A stretch of 47,676 nucleotides of DNA from assembly GCA_029556545.1 (NCBI GenBank), contig JAKQEQ010000039.1, forward strand, positions 1-47,676, read 5' to 3'. Below are positions 41,117 through 47,676 of this stretch, piece after piece. Below the pieces are notes generated by a model. The model was not told the origin of the DNA. It worked only from the letters and a program-made list of their open reading frames with translations, and did not search any database. The translations under genes and the position numbers were made by a program. The stretch comes from Candidatus Hydrogenedentota bacterium. GTDB taxonomy: Bacteria; Hydrogenedentota; Hydrogenedentia; Hydrogenedentales; JAGMZX01. Within the stretch, counting starts at the first letter, position 1, and every line of letters begins with the position of its first letter.

Positions 41117-41131
41117 CGGGCGGGACGCCTG
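41117..41131. repeat. Partial copy of the GGGCGGGACGCC repeat
   Basis: CGGGCGGGACGCCTG, followed by TGGTACG, matches one arm of the double-hairpin repeat at 17442-17495. It lies just upstream of the DUF89 gene. Confidence 0.45.
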
Positions 41132-41268
41132 TGGTACGTTGCCGCAACCTTTAGCACAGCGGGGGCAACCGGGTCCAGCCCGCGTCGCGCGGGTCCGCCG
41201 CTGCCGGCATTTCGGCTAGACACCTCTTCGCCCCATTGACTACACTGCGGCCACATCAAGGATGGACG

Positions 41269-42966
41269 ATGAAGCACGTGTTTCTGATCATCGCGTTGGG
41301 CCTTGCCGCGCTGAGTCTTGTCGCCTGGCGATGGCGGCCGCCGCAGGCGCCCGACTACCGCCTCGCGATGATCGAGGCGGTCCTCGATGCCGCCGGCGCG
41401 GAGGGGCAACGCGGCCTTGCGTGGTCGCAGTTTCAGTCGTTCATGCGCGAGGCGGACGCGAACGGCGACGGGGTCATCACGTTGATGGAGCTTGCTCACC
41501 GGCCCGGCGAACCCTTGTGGCGCACGCGGCTGCGGGTCGCCTTTGATCGGATAGACGCCAATGCGGACGGGGGGATCGACGCGGCGGAACAGCGGCGCTT
41601 GTTCGATAGTCTGGACGCGACGGGCGACGGCGTGCTTACCCCGCATGACCGCCCGGCGCCGCCCACGACGCTGCTGTGGGCCACGGACGACAACCCGGTG
41701 CGGCGCGAGCAGATGGACCTTTTCAACGCCTACCACCCCGAGTATCGGGTGGTGCTTGACCCGATTGTGGGGACGATGGAAAAGGTGATAGTGCAGTGCA
41801 TCGCGGGCGTGGGTCCGGACATCTTCGACTGCTACTCGGGCGCGCAACTGGCCGCGTTCGTACGTTCCGGGATCGCCTACGACGCGACGGAGGCCCTCGC
41901 CGCGCGCGGCGTCGATGTCAACGAGGTCTGGCCGGCGGTGCATCCGCTGACCCTGCTTGACGACCGCCTCTACGGGCATCCGGGCAACACGAGCGCCGAC
42001 GCCGTGTGGTACAACAAGCGGCTCTTCGATGAAGCGCGCATGCCGTATCCGCCAGACGACTGGACGTGGGACGAGTGCATCGCCATCGCGAAGCGCCTGA
42101 CGAGGCGCGACGCGCGAGGGCGGCCGGTCCAGTTCGGACTCATGACGGGACGCTTCGCGTGGCGCACGACGTTCGTGCCGCAGTGGGGCGGGAGCCTCTA
42201 CAACGAGGAAGGCACGCGCTGCGCGCTCGATGCGCCCGAGGCGCGCGCGGGCGCGGAGTTCCATTGCGACCTGATCTACAGGCACGGGGTGTGTCCTTCC
42301 GCGACGGAAGAGATCGCGATGGCGAACCAGGGCGGCTGGGGCCTCGGCGAGCAGAATTGGTTCGCGACCGAACGGACCGCGATGGCGGTGGGCGGGCGGT
42401 GGTGGCTCTGCACCCTGCGGCGGCCCGCGTTCAAGCACCTGCGCTACGGCGTCGCGCCGCTTCCGCGCGGCCCGTTGCGGCGCGGCGTGGGCGGCGGTCG
42501 CGCGAGCCTCGTCAACAGAAACAGCCCTCACCTCGAGGGGGCGCTTGCCTTCGTTGCATTTATGCACGGCAAGGAATGGAACCAGTTGATGAACCGGCAG
42601 GCGGACGCGCTCGCGCCCGTGTTGAAATACCATTACGGCGACTACGCGGATGCGTTCCTGCGCGACCCGCGGCATCCGGACGAAGATTTCAACGCGGTCT
42701 GGCTCGAAACCCTCGAAAACGCCATTCCCGAGCGGCCGAGTCCCTTTGTCATCGGTCAGCGCGTCGAGCGCATCATTCTGAACGAGTCCGACTTAATGGC
42801 GGGCGGGCTCAAGACCGGGGATCAGGCCATGCGCGACGTCGCCCGCGACATAAACGAGGCCATCGTCGAAATGCTTCGGCTCGATCCCGAATTGCGCGCG
42901 CGGTACGACGCTTTGCTCGCGCAAGGCGCCGCGCCGGCGTGGAACAGCGAGGCGGACGCGCCATGA
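41269..42966 (+). CDS. Extracellular sugar-binding protein (family 1 SBP) with N-terminal EF-hand loops
   Basis: 565 residues. A hydrophobic signal or anchor at 1-20 is followed by three EF-hand loops: DANGDGVITLME (63-74), DANADGGIDAAE (96-107) and DATGDGVLTPHD (116-127). The solute-binding fold begins near residue 135 (TLLWATDDNP, then YHPEYRVVLDPI), with typical blocks GVGPDIFDCYSGAQLAAF, DAVWYNKRLFDEARMPYPP and WTWDECIAIAKRLT. It should deliver a sugar to the two permeases encoded next. Fusion to calcium-binding loops is unusual. AAGGA precedes the ATG at 41269; the open frame starts 11 codons earlier. The stop overlaps the permease start (ATGA). Confidence 0.9.
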   Translation: MKHVFLIIALGLAALSLVAWRWRPPQAPDYRLAMIEAVLDAAGAEGQRGLAWSQFQSFMREADANGDGVITLMELAHRPGEPLWRTRLRVAFDRIDANADGGIDAAEQRRLFDSLDATGDGVLTPHDRPAPPTTLLWATDDNPVRREQMDLFNAYHPEYRVVLDPIVGTMEKVIVQCIAGVGPDIFDCYSGAQLAAFVRSGIAYDATEALAARGVDVNEVWPAVHPLTLLDDRLYGHPGNTSADAVWYNKRLFDEARMPYPPDDWTWDECIAIAKRLTRRDARGRPVQFGLMTGRFAWRTTFVPQWGGSLYNEEGTRCALDAPEARAGAEFHCDLIYRHGVCPSATEEIAMANQGGWGLGEQNWFATERTAMAVGGRWWLCTLRRPAFKHLRYGVAPLPRGPLRRGVGGGRASLVNRNSPHLEGALAFVAFMHGKEWNQLMNRQADALAPVLKYHYGDYADAFLRDPRHPDEDFNAVWLETLENAIPERPSPFVIGQRVERIILNESDLMAGGLKTGDQAMRDVARDINEAIVEMLRLDPELRARYDALLAQGAAPAWNSEADAP

Positions 42967-44018
42967 AACAGCGTTCCGATCTTCGCGTTGCCTTGTTTTT
43001 CCTGATCCCGAATTTCGTCGGATTTTCGGTCTTCATGCTCGGTCCCGTAATGTTCTCGTTGGGCGCATCCTTCACGAACTGGAACCTGGTGAAGTCCGTG
43101 CCGTTTCGTTTTGTGGGCCTGGAAAACTTCGGCACATTGTTTCAATCGCAGGACTTCTGGCTGTACAGCATCAATACGCTGTATTTCATGCTCGGCATGC
43201 CGGTCGCCATCGCCGGGTCGCTATTTCTCGCGGTCCTGCTGAGCCAGCGCCTGCGCGGGGTCGTCCTGTACCGCACGCTATTCTATCTGCCCAGCTTTAC
43301 CGCGGGGGTCGCGCTGCTCATCCTTTGGAAAGCGCTCTACAACCCCTCTTTCGGTCCCATAAACGAATTGCTGAATGTGCTCCTTGAACCGGTGCGCGCC
43401 TTCGCCGACGCGGTATCCGCCGCGGCCTTGTTGCGGGAACGCGGGCCGTTCGGCTGGATCGCCGCATCGGGCGACGCCTTGCCGTTCCTCGCGGGTCTGG
43501 CCGAGGCGCAGCCGCCGGAATGGCTCGCCTCGACGCGGAACCTGTTCGCGCTGCGACCGAACGCGGTGGGCGTGGACGCCGCGCAATGGGGGTTGGGCGC
43601 GCGCGACGCCATCATCTTCATGGGCGTCTGGACGGCGGTCGGCGGCGGCAACATGCTCTTGTATCTCGCGGGCATCTCGAACATCGCGCCCGAACTCTAC
43701 GAGGCGGCCGAGATTGACGGGGCGGGCCGCTGGGCGAAATTCCGCCACGTTACGTGGCCGCAATTGGCGCCGACTACGTTCTTCATCGTGATCATGAGCT
43801 TCATCGCGGGACTCCAGGGGGGCTTCGAGCAGGCGCGCGTCATGACGCTCGGCGGGCCCGCGGGCACGACGACGACGCTTGCGTACTACATCTATATCAA
43901 GGCCTTCGAGGAGTTCCAGATCGGCTACGCCTCGGCGGTGGCGTGGGTCCTGTTCAGCATCGTGTTCGCGATCACGCTCGTCAATTGGCGTTTCGGGAGC
44001 CGCTATGTCAACTACTAG
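42963..44018 (+). CDS. Sugar ABC transporter permease (MalF/UgpA type)
   Basis: 351 residues with about six membrane helices starting at FFLIPNFVGFSVFMLGPV. The EAA loop that contacts the ATPase is YEAAEIDGAGRWAKFRHVTW. A stretch of about 60-80 residues between helices (FADAVSAAALLRERG to NAVGVDAAQW) makes it longer than the usual 290-300. The start overlaps the binding-protein stop, and the end overlaps the next permease by 14 bp. The cognate ATPase is not in the window; a shared MsmK-type ATPase would serve. Confidence 0.93.
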   Translation: MKQRSDLRVALFFLIPNFVGFSVFMLGPVMFSLGASFTNWNLVKSVPFRFVGLENFGTLFQSQDFWLYSINTLYFMLGMPVAIAGSLFLAVLLSQRLRGVVLYRTLFYLPSFTAGVALLILWKALYNPSFGPINELLNVLLEPVRAFADAVSAAALLRERGPFGWIAASGDALPFLAGLAEAQPPEWLASTRNLFALRPNAVGVDAAQWGLGARDAIIFMGVWTAVGGGNMLLYLAGISNIAPELYEAAEIDGAGRWAKFRHVTWPQLAPTTFFIVIMSFIAGLQGGFEQARVMTLGGPAGTTTTLAYYIYIKAFEEFQIGYASAVAWVLFSIVFAITLVNWRFGSRYVNY

Positions 44019-44865
44019 CGCACAGCGGACTTTCGCCGCGTGGTGGTTCCGCGCGGGGCGGTTCCATGTCTCGCACGCCTTCCTGGTCGTCTTTTCGCTG
44101 ACGATGCTGCTTCCCTTCCTGTGGATGCTGCTGGCCAGCGTGAAGCCGCAGAACGAAGTCGAACTGCTCAATCCGTTTCCCACGGTCTGGCAATGGGAAA
44201 ACTACCTCGAGGTGCTCACGCACAAGGACATATCGTTCGGGCGCTACTACTTCAACAGCCTTTTCGTCGCCGCGTGGGTTACGTTTCTCGCGTGCTTCAC
44301 CAGTTCCTTGGCGGGCTACGCCTTCGCGCGGCTGCGCTGGCCGGGCCGCGACCACGTTTTCAAGTTGTACCTCGCGACGATGATGGTGCCCGGCGTCGTC
44401 ACGATGATCCCGAACTATACGCTCATGGTGAAGCTGCACCTGCTCGATTCGTATCTCGGGCTCGTCATTCCGGCGTCGTTCACCGCCTTCGGCACCTTCC
44501 TCCTGCGGCAGTTCATGCTAACCATTCCGCCGTCGCTTGACGAGGCCGCGCGGATCGACGGCGCGTCGCACTGGCGCATTTTCTGGGATATTATCCTTCC
44601 GCTGTCGCGGCCCGGGTTGATTGTCCTCGCCATTTTCACGTTCATGGGCAACTACGGGAGCTTCTTCTGGCCCCTCGTCCTCATCAAGAGCGAGCACCTG
44701 CGCACGCTGCCCATCGGCATGCTCTTCTTCGACACCATCTACGGCAAACAGACCAACCTGATCATGGCGGCCTCGGTCATGAACATATTTCCCCTTATCC
44801 TGCTCTTCATTGTCTTGCAGAAGTACCTTGTGCGCGGCATCCAACTTGGCGCCGTCAAAGGGTGA
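44005..44865 (+). CDS. Sugar ABC transporter permease (MalG/UgpE type)
   Basis: 286 residues, six membrane helices. The first helix is FLVVFSLTMLLPFLWMLLAS. The family block FGTFLLRQFMLTIPPSLDEA leads into the EAA motif DEAARIDGASHWRIFWDIILP. The C-terminus FIVLQKYLVRGIQLGAVKG is standard for this subunit. CGGGAG lies upstream of the ATG. It forms the heterodimeric channel with the preceding permease. An inverted pair CGCGCCG/CGGCGCG (44880-44886, 44901-44907) without a T-run follows the stop. Confidence 0.94.
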   Translation: MSTTSAQRTFAAWWFRAGRFHVSHAFLVVFSLTMLLPFLWMLLASVKPQNEVELLNPFPTVWQWENYLEVLTHKDISFGRYYFNSLFVAAWVTFLACFTSSLAGYAFARLRWPGRDHVFKLYLATMMVPGVVTMIPNYTLMVKLHLLDSYLGLVIPASFTAFGTFLLRQFMLTIPPSLDEAARIDGASHWRIFWDIILPLSRPGLIVLAIFTFMGNYGSFFWPLVLIKSEHLRTLPIGMLFFDTIYGKQTNLIMAASVMNIFPLILLFIVLQKYLVRGIQLGAVKG

Positions 44866-44929
44866 GCCGCGTCGCCAGTCGCGCCGTGTTGCCGGCCTGT
44901 CGGCGCGTCGCGGAAACGGGGCGGGGAAA

Positions 44930-44938
44930 TGATATAAT
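44930..44938 (+). promoter_or_regulatory. Extended -10 promoter of the terminal gene
   Basis: TGA-TATAAT is a perfect -10 with TG extension. No good -35 lies 17 bp upstream, as is common for extended -10 promoters. Transcription would start near 44945. Confidence 0.5.
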
Positions 44939-44975
44939 ATCGCCGGGGGACAAAGGGTCCCGAGAGGATGCGCAC

Positions 44976-47676
44976 ATGAAGATTCGGTTTGCCTGGCCGC
45001 TGTCCGTGTGCTTGATCGCGTGGCTGTGCGCGGGGGCGCTTGCGATTCCCGCCGCGGCGACGCCGCTGGACGATTACGTGGCGGTGCCGGATGCGTCGTA
45101 TTCGTACAGCATCCAGAGCAGCGCGCACGTGGGCGCGGCCCCGAACGGGTACACGCGCTACGTCGTGCGGCTGAATTCGCAGACCTGGCGGTCGTCGTCC
45201 GAGTTGAACCGCACGCTTTGGCAGCACTGGCTGACCATCGTGGTGCCGGATACGCTGCTGTTGGACACGGCTATGCTGGTAATCAACGGCGGCAGCAACG
45301 GCGACGGCGCGACGGACCTCGAACCGTACCTTGGCTACATCGTATCCGTGACGGGCAGCGTCATGGCCTTTCTCGAACAGGTGCCGAACCAGCCGCTGCG
45401 GAGTCTGGAGGACAATATCAGCCGTTCGGAAGACCACCTCATCGCGTGGAGCTTCGACAAATACCTGAGCACCGGCGACGCGACGTGGCCCGTGCTGCTG
45501 CCTATGGTCAAGAGTGCCGTCCGCGCCATGGACACCATCGCGGCCATCGCGGCCGGCCACGGCGTCACCGCGGACAAGTTCGTTGTGGGCGGCGGATCGA
45601 AGCGCGGCTGGACCACGTGGCTCACGACGGCGGTGGACCCGCGCATCGTCGCGTGCGCGCCCGTTGTGATCGACGTGCTGAACATGCAGCCGTCGATGGA
45701 GCACCACTGGAAGTGCTACGGCGCGTATTCGAGCGCGGTACACGACTACGTGGACTACAACATCTTCGACCGCATGGACACGCCCGAGGGCGCGGCGTTG
45801 CGGGCAATCGTCGATCCCTATGTCTATCGCGAGCGATTCACCATGCCCAAGTTCATGGTCAATGCGACGGGCGACGAGTTCTTCGTGCTCGATTCGGCGC
45901 AGTTCTATTTCCATGACCTGCCGGGCGTGAAGCATCTCTATTACGCGCCCAACAGCGGCCACGGCATGGACGTCGACATCAGTTCCATCGCCAGCCTCAT
46001 CGTGTACTACATGGCGATTGCGCGGAACGACCCGCTGCCGCGGTTTTCGTGGACCTTCGAGGGCAACAACAGCATCCGCGTCGAAACCGAGGACCCGGTC
46101 GACCTCGCGAGGCTCTGGCAGGCCACGAATCCCGATGCGCGCGACTTCCGCTGGTACAGCGGCGCGGGACCGCATTGGACCGGCACGACGCTCACCGAGC
46201 AGACGCCCGGCAGCGGTGTCTACGTCGCCCAAGTGGCCATGCCGCCCGTGGGATGGACGGCGTTCTTCGTGGAATTGAGCTTCGAGAGTAATCTCCGTTT
46301 TGCCACGGAGGTGCGCGTGATCCCGCGTTGGCTGCCGTTCGGCGGCGAGGGTGAAGGCGAAGGCGAGGGCGAGGGCGAGGGTGAAGGTGAAGGGGAAAGG
46401 GAAGGGGAAGGCGAAGGGGAAGGCGAAGGGGAAGGCGAAGGTGAAGGCGAAGGGGAAGGGGAAGGCGAAGGCGAAGGGGAAGGCGAAGGGGAAGGCGAAG
46501 GGGAAGGGGAAGGCGAAGGAGAGACTGTGTCTGAACTCGTGCTTGAAAGTTCGCTCTGGCCCGACTTCAGTATGTTTGTTCTGGATCCCCCGCCGGTATG
46601 GACCGTCCCTGTTCTCGACGGCAAGCTCCACGCAATCTATTACGGCAATACTCCCGTTAGCGTTTTCGCCAATACGCCTCACAATGGCTATCAATTCGCA
46701 TATTGGACGGGGACGGACATTCCTGACCCGGAAAGCACAGAGAGTAATCCGCTAAGTGTGGTTATGGATAAAGATCGTTCGTACACCGCCCATTATTTCG
46801 GGATAGGCGAGGGCGAGGGCGAAGGCGAAGGCGAAGGAGAAGGGGAAGGGGAAGGGGAAGGGGAAGGGGAAGGCGAAGGGGAAGGCGAAGGGGAAGGCGA
46901 AGGGGAAGGCGAAGGGGAAGGCGAAGGAGAAGGAGAAGGTGAGGGTGAGGGCGAGTGGGAAGGAGAGGACGACTGCGTCGGCAATCTGTTGCTGGATCCC
47001 GGCTTCGAGTCAGGCGACCCCACACTGTTCTGGAATGACTCGCCGTCATCGCCGACGAATTTGATTTGCTCGCTGGCCGCCTGTGACGAGGGCGCGCCGC
47101 GTTCCGGCGATTACTGGCTGCGTTTCTACGACCGTTTTACGGATGATGTGCTGGCTATCGGCCAGGCCGTGGCGATCCCTCTCGCGGAAAGCGCCACGCT
47201 GCGGTTCTATCTGCGCGTTCCCCCGGCGGCCATGGGCTCGTTATACATCGCCGTCGATGGCGAAGACGTCCGTATCCTGGAACTCGCCGGTTCGGTGTCC
47301 TCGGACGACTATGAGGAGGTTACCGTTGATCTGACCGCCTTCGCGGATGGACTCGAACATCTGGTGGAGTTCGTGAATCCGAGCCTATGGGGCGCGGACA
47401 TCAACATCGATGATGTGTGCCTGACCGTCGTGGGCACGGGGCCGGGCGAGGGAGAAGGCGAGAGCGAGGGTGAGGGTGAGGGTGAGGGCGAGGGTGAGGG
47501 TGAGGGTGAAGGCGAAGGCGAAGGCGAAGGCGAAGGCGAAGGCGGAGGTGAGGGTGAAGGCGAGGGTGAGGGTGAAGGTGAAGGTGAAGGTGAGGGTGAG
47601 GGTGAGGGTGAAGGTGAAGGTGAAGGTGAAGGTGAAGGTGAAGGTGAAGGTGAAGGTGAAGGTGAAGGTGAAGGTG
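44976..47676 (+). CDS. Secreted PhoPQ-related alpha/beta hydrolase with Gly-Glu linkers (3' end missing)
   Basis: At least 900 residues, open to the window end. A signal peptide (about 1-27) is followed by a PhoPQ-activated pathogenicity-related domain (about 28-450). [14 protein letters not shown] holds the nucleophile Ser, [15 protein letters not shown] the acidic residue, and [11 protein letters not shown] the His of an alpha/beta-hydrolase triad. Gly-Glu linker 1 (457-516) leads to a domain with [12 protein letters not shown] and [12 protein letters not shown], like an InlB B-repeat-type bacterial repeat. Linker 2 (611-665) leads to a jellyroll-like domain ([13 protein letters not shown], then [13 protein letters not shown], then [10 protein letters not shown]), then linker 3. 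A cell-surface hydrolase acting on an extracellular polymer is likely. Confidence 0.85.
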   Translation, partial: MKIRFAWPLSVCLIAWLCAGALAIPAAATPLDDYVAVPDASYSYSIQSSAHVGAAPNGYTRYVVRLNSQTWRSSSELNRTLWQHWLTIVVPDTLLLDTAMLVINGGSNGDGATDLEPYLGYIVSVTGSVMAFLEQVPNQPLRSLEDNISRSEDHLIAWSFDKYLSTGDATWPVLLPMVKSAVRAMDTIAAIAAGHGVTADKFVVGGGSKRGWTTWLTTAVDPRIVACAPVVIDVLNMQPSMEHHWKCYGAYSSAVHDYVDYNIFDRMDTPEGAALRAIVDPYVYRERFTMPKFMVNATGDEFFVLDSAQFYFHDLPGVKHLYYAPNSGHGMDVDISSIASLIVYYMAIARNDPLPRFSWTFEGNNSIRVETEDPVDLARLWQATNPDARDFRWYSGAGPHWTGTTLTEQTPGSGVYVAQVAMPPVGWTAFFVELSFESNLRFATEVRVIPRWLPFGGEGEGEGEGEGEGEGEGEREGEGEGEGEGEGEGEGEGEGEGEGEGEGEGEGEGEGEGEGETVSELVLESSLWPDFSMFVLDPPPVWTVPVLDGKLHAIYYGNTPVSVFANTPHNGYQFAYWTGTDIPDPESTESNPLSVVMDKDRSYTAHYFGIGEGEGEGEGEGEGEGEGEGEGEGEGEGEGEGEGEGEGEGEGEGEGEGEGEWEGEDDCVGNLLLDPGFESGDPTLFWNDSPSSPTNLICSLAACDEGAPRSGDYWLRFYDRFTDDVLAIGQAVAIPLAESATLRFYLRVPPAAMGSLYIAVDGEDVRILELAGSVSSDDYEEVTVDLTAFADGLEHLVEFVNPSLWGADINIDDVCLTVVGTGPGEGEGESEGEGEGEGEGEGEGEGEGEGEGEGEGGGEGEGEGEGEGEGEGEGEGEGEGEGEGEGEGEGEGEGEGEGEG
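46344..46523 (+). repeat. Gly-Glu-coding minisatellite 1 of the terminal gene
   Basis: About 60 codons of alternating Gly/Glu; units vary at third positions (GGC/GGG/GGT, GAA/GAG). Confidence 0.95.
46806..46969 (+). repeat. Gly-Glu-coding minisatellite 2 of the terminal gene
   Basis: About 55 codons of Gly/Glu, ending GEWEGEDDC before the jellyroll-like domain. Confidence 0.95.
47445..47676 (+). repeat. Gly-Glu-coding minisatellite 3, running off the window
   Basis: At least 77 codons of Gly/Glu continue to the last base. The 3' part becomes nearly uniform GAAGGT, the form that would stop an assembler. Confidence 0.95.

Noticed and set aside
44739-46694. 651-codon minus-strand open frame with Phe-Pro-Ala repeats
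   Set aside because: Antisense to the terminal gene; the FAFPF repeats are the complement of the Gly-Glu minisatellite.

Overview
The window is high-G+C bacterial chromosome with intact metabolic operons and one tRNA. It most resembles Candidatus Hydrogenedentota (or a close PVC/FCB-like relative). That placement rests on remembered family habits, not a search: secreted proteins with very long Gly-Glu linkers ending in paired LLRVIQFF modules, a DUF1559-like pseudopilin, Asp-Pro-Ser linker repeats, a four-helix-bundle 'suffix' protein and several Gfo/Idh/MocA oxidoreductases. Both window ends lie inside Gly-Glu-coding minisatellites, so the contig probably broke there.

Layout. 1-489: C-terminus of a secreted Gly-Glu protein. 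827-3350: two tandem paralogous membrane-anchored proteins of unknown function. 3481-10037 (minus): nadA behind its own promoter, then a tight sufB-sufC-sufD-sufS-sufU Fe-S assembly operon. 10451-15870 (minus): a four-gene operon (TAT-exported Gfo/Idh, HEAT-repeat protein, GDPD-like phosphodiesterase, second Gfo/Idh). 15968-22438 (minus): hdrC-hdrB-hdrA-mvhD-mvhG-mvhA, a complete heterodisulfide reductase/[NiFe]-hydrogenase set of the electron-bifurcating type. 22894-26912: a quinone-oxidoreductase-like MDR protein, a PsiE-like membrane protein, a membrane-anchored HExxH protein, and a four-helix/zinc-finger protein riddled with 9-bp repeats.

27006-29870 is the most unusual part: an integrase-less integron cassette array. 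Three cassettes carry an EVE + nuclease-like protein, a helical protein of unknown function and a HEPN-like protein with an RX4H motif. Each cassette's left-border GTTRRRY box is complementary to the R'' box of its own attC (7/7, 7/7 and 6/7), which is how integron cassettes are built. 30128-31507 holds a covarying inverted hairpin element, a DUF4160/DUF2442 pair and a transposase remnant.

31715-34158: hisI-trpE-trpG. 34270-35173: a VapBC toxin-antitoxin module with a near-consensus promoter, bracketed by 26-bp direct repeats. 35231-36199: a pseudopilin behind a near-consensus promoter. 36807-37857: a secreted protein with an NTF2-like C-terminus, then tRNA-Val(GAC). 38086-41093 (minus): a pectate-lyase-superfamily lipoprotein and a DUF89 phosphatase. 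41269-44865: a sugar ABC importer whose binding protein carries three N-terminal EF-hand loops. 44976 to the end: a PhoPQ-related alpha/beta hydrolase followed by Gly-Glu linkers and two accessory domains, running off the contig.

The Fe-S theme is coherent: SUF can supply clusters to NadA and to the very Fe-S-rich Hdr/Mvh complex. That link is inference. Long antisense open frames are common because of the G+C content and are not annotated.
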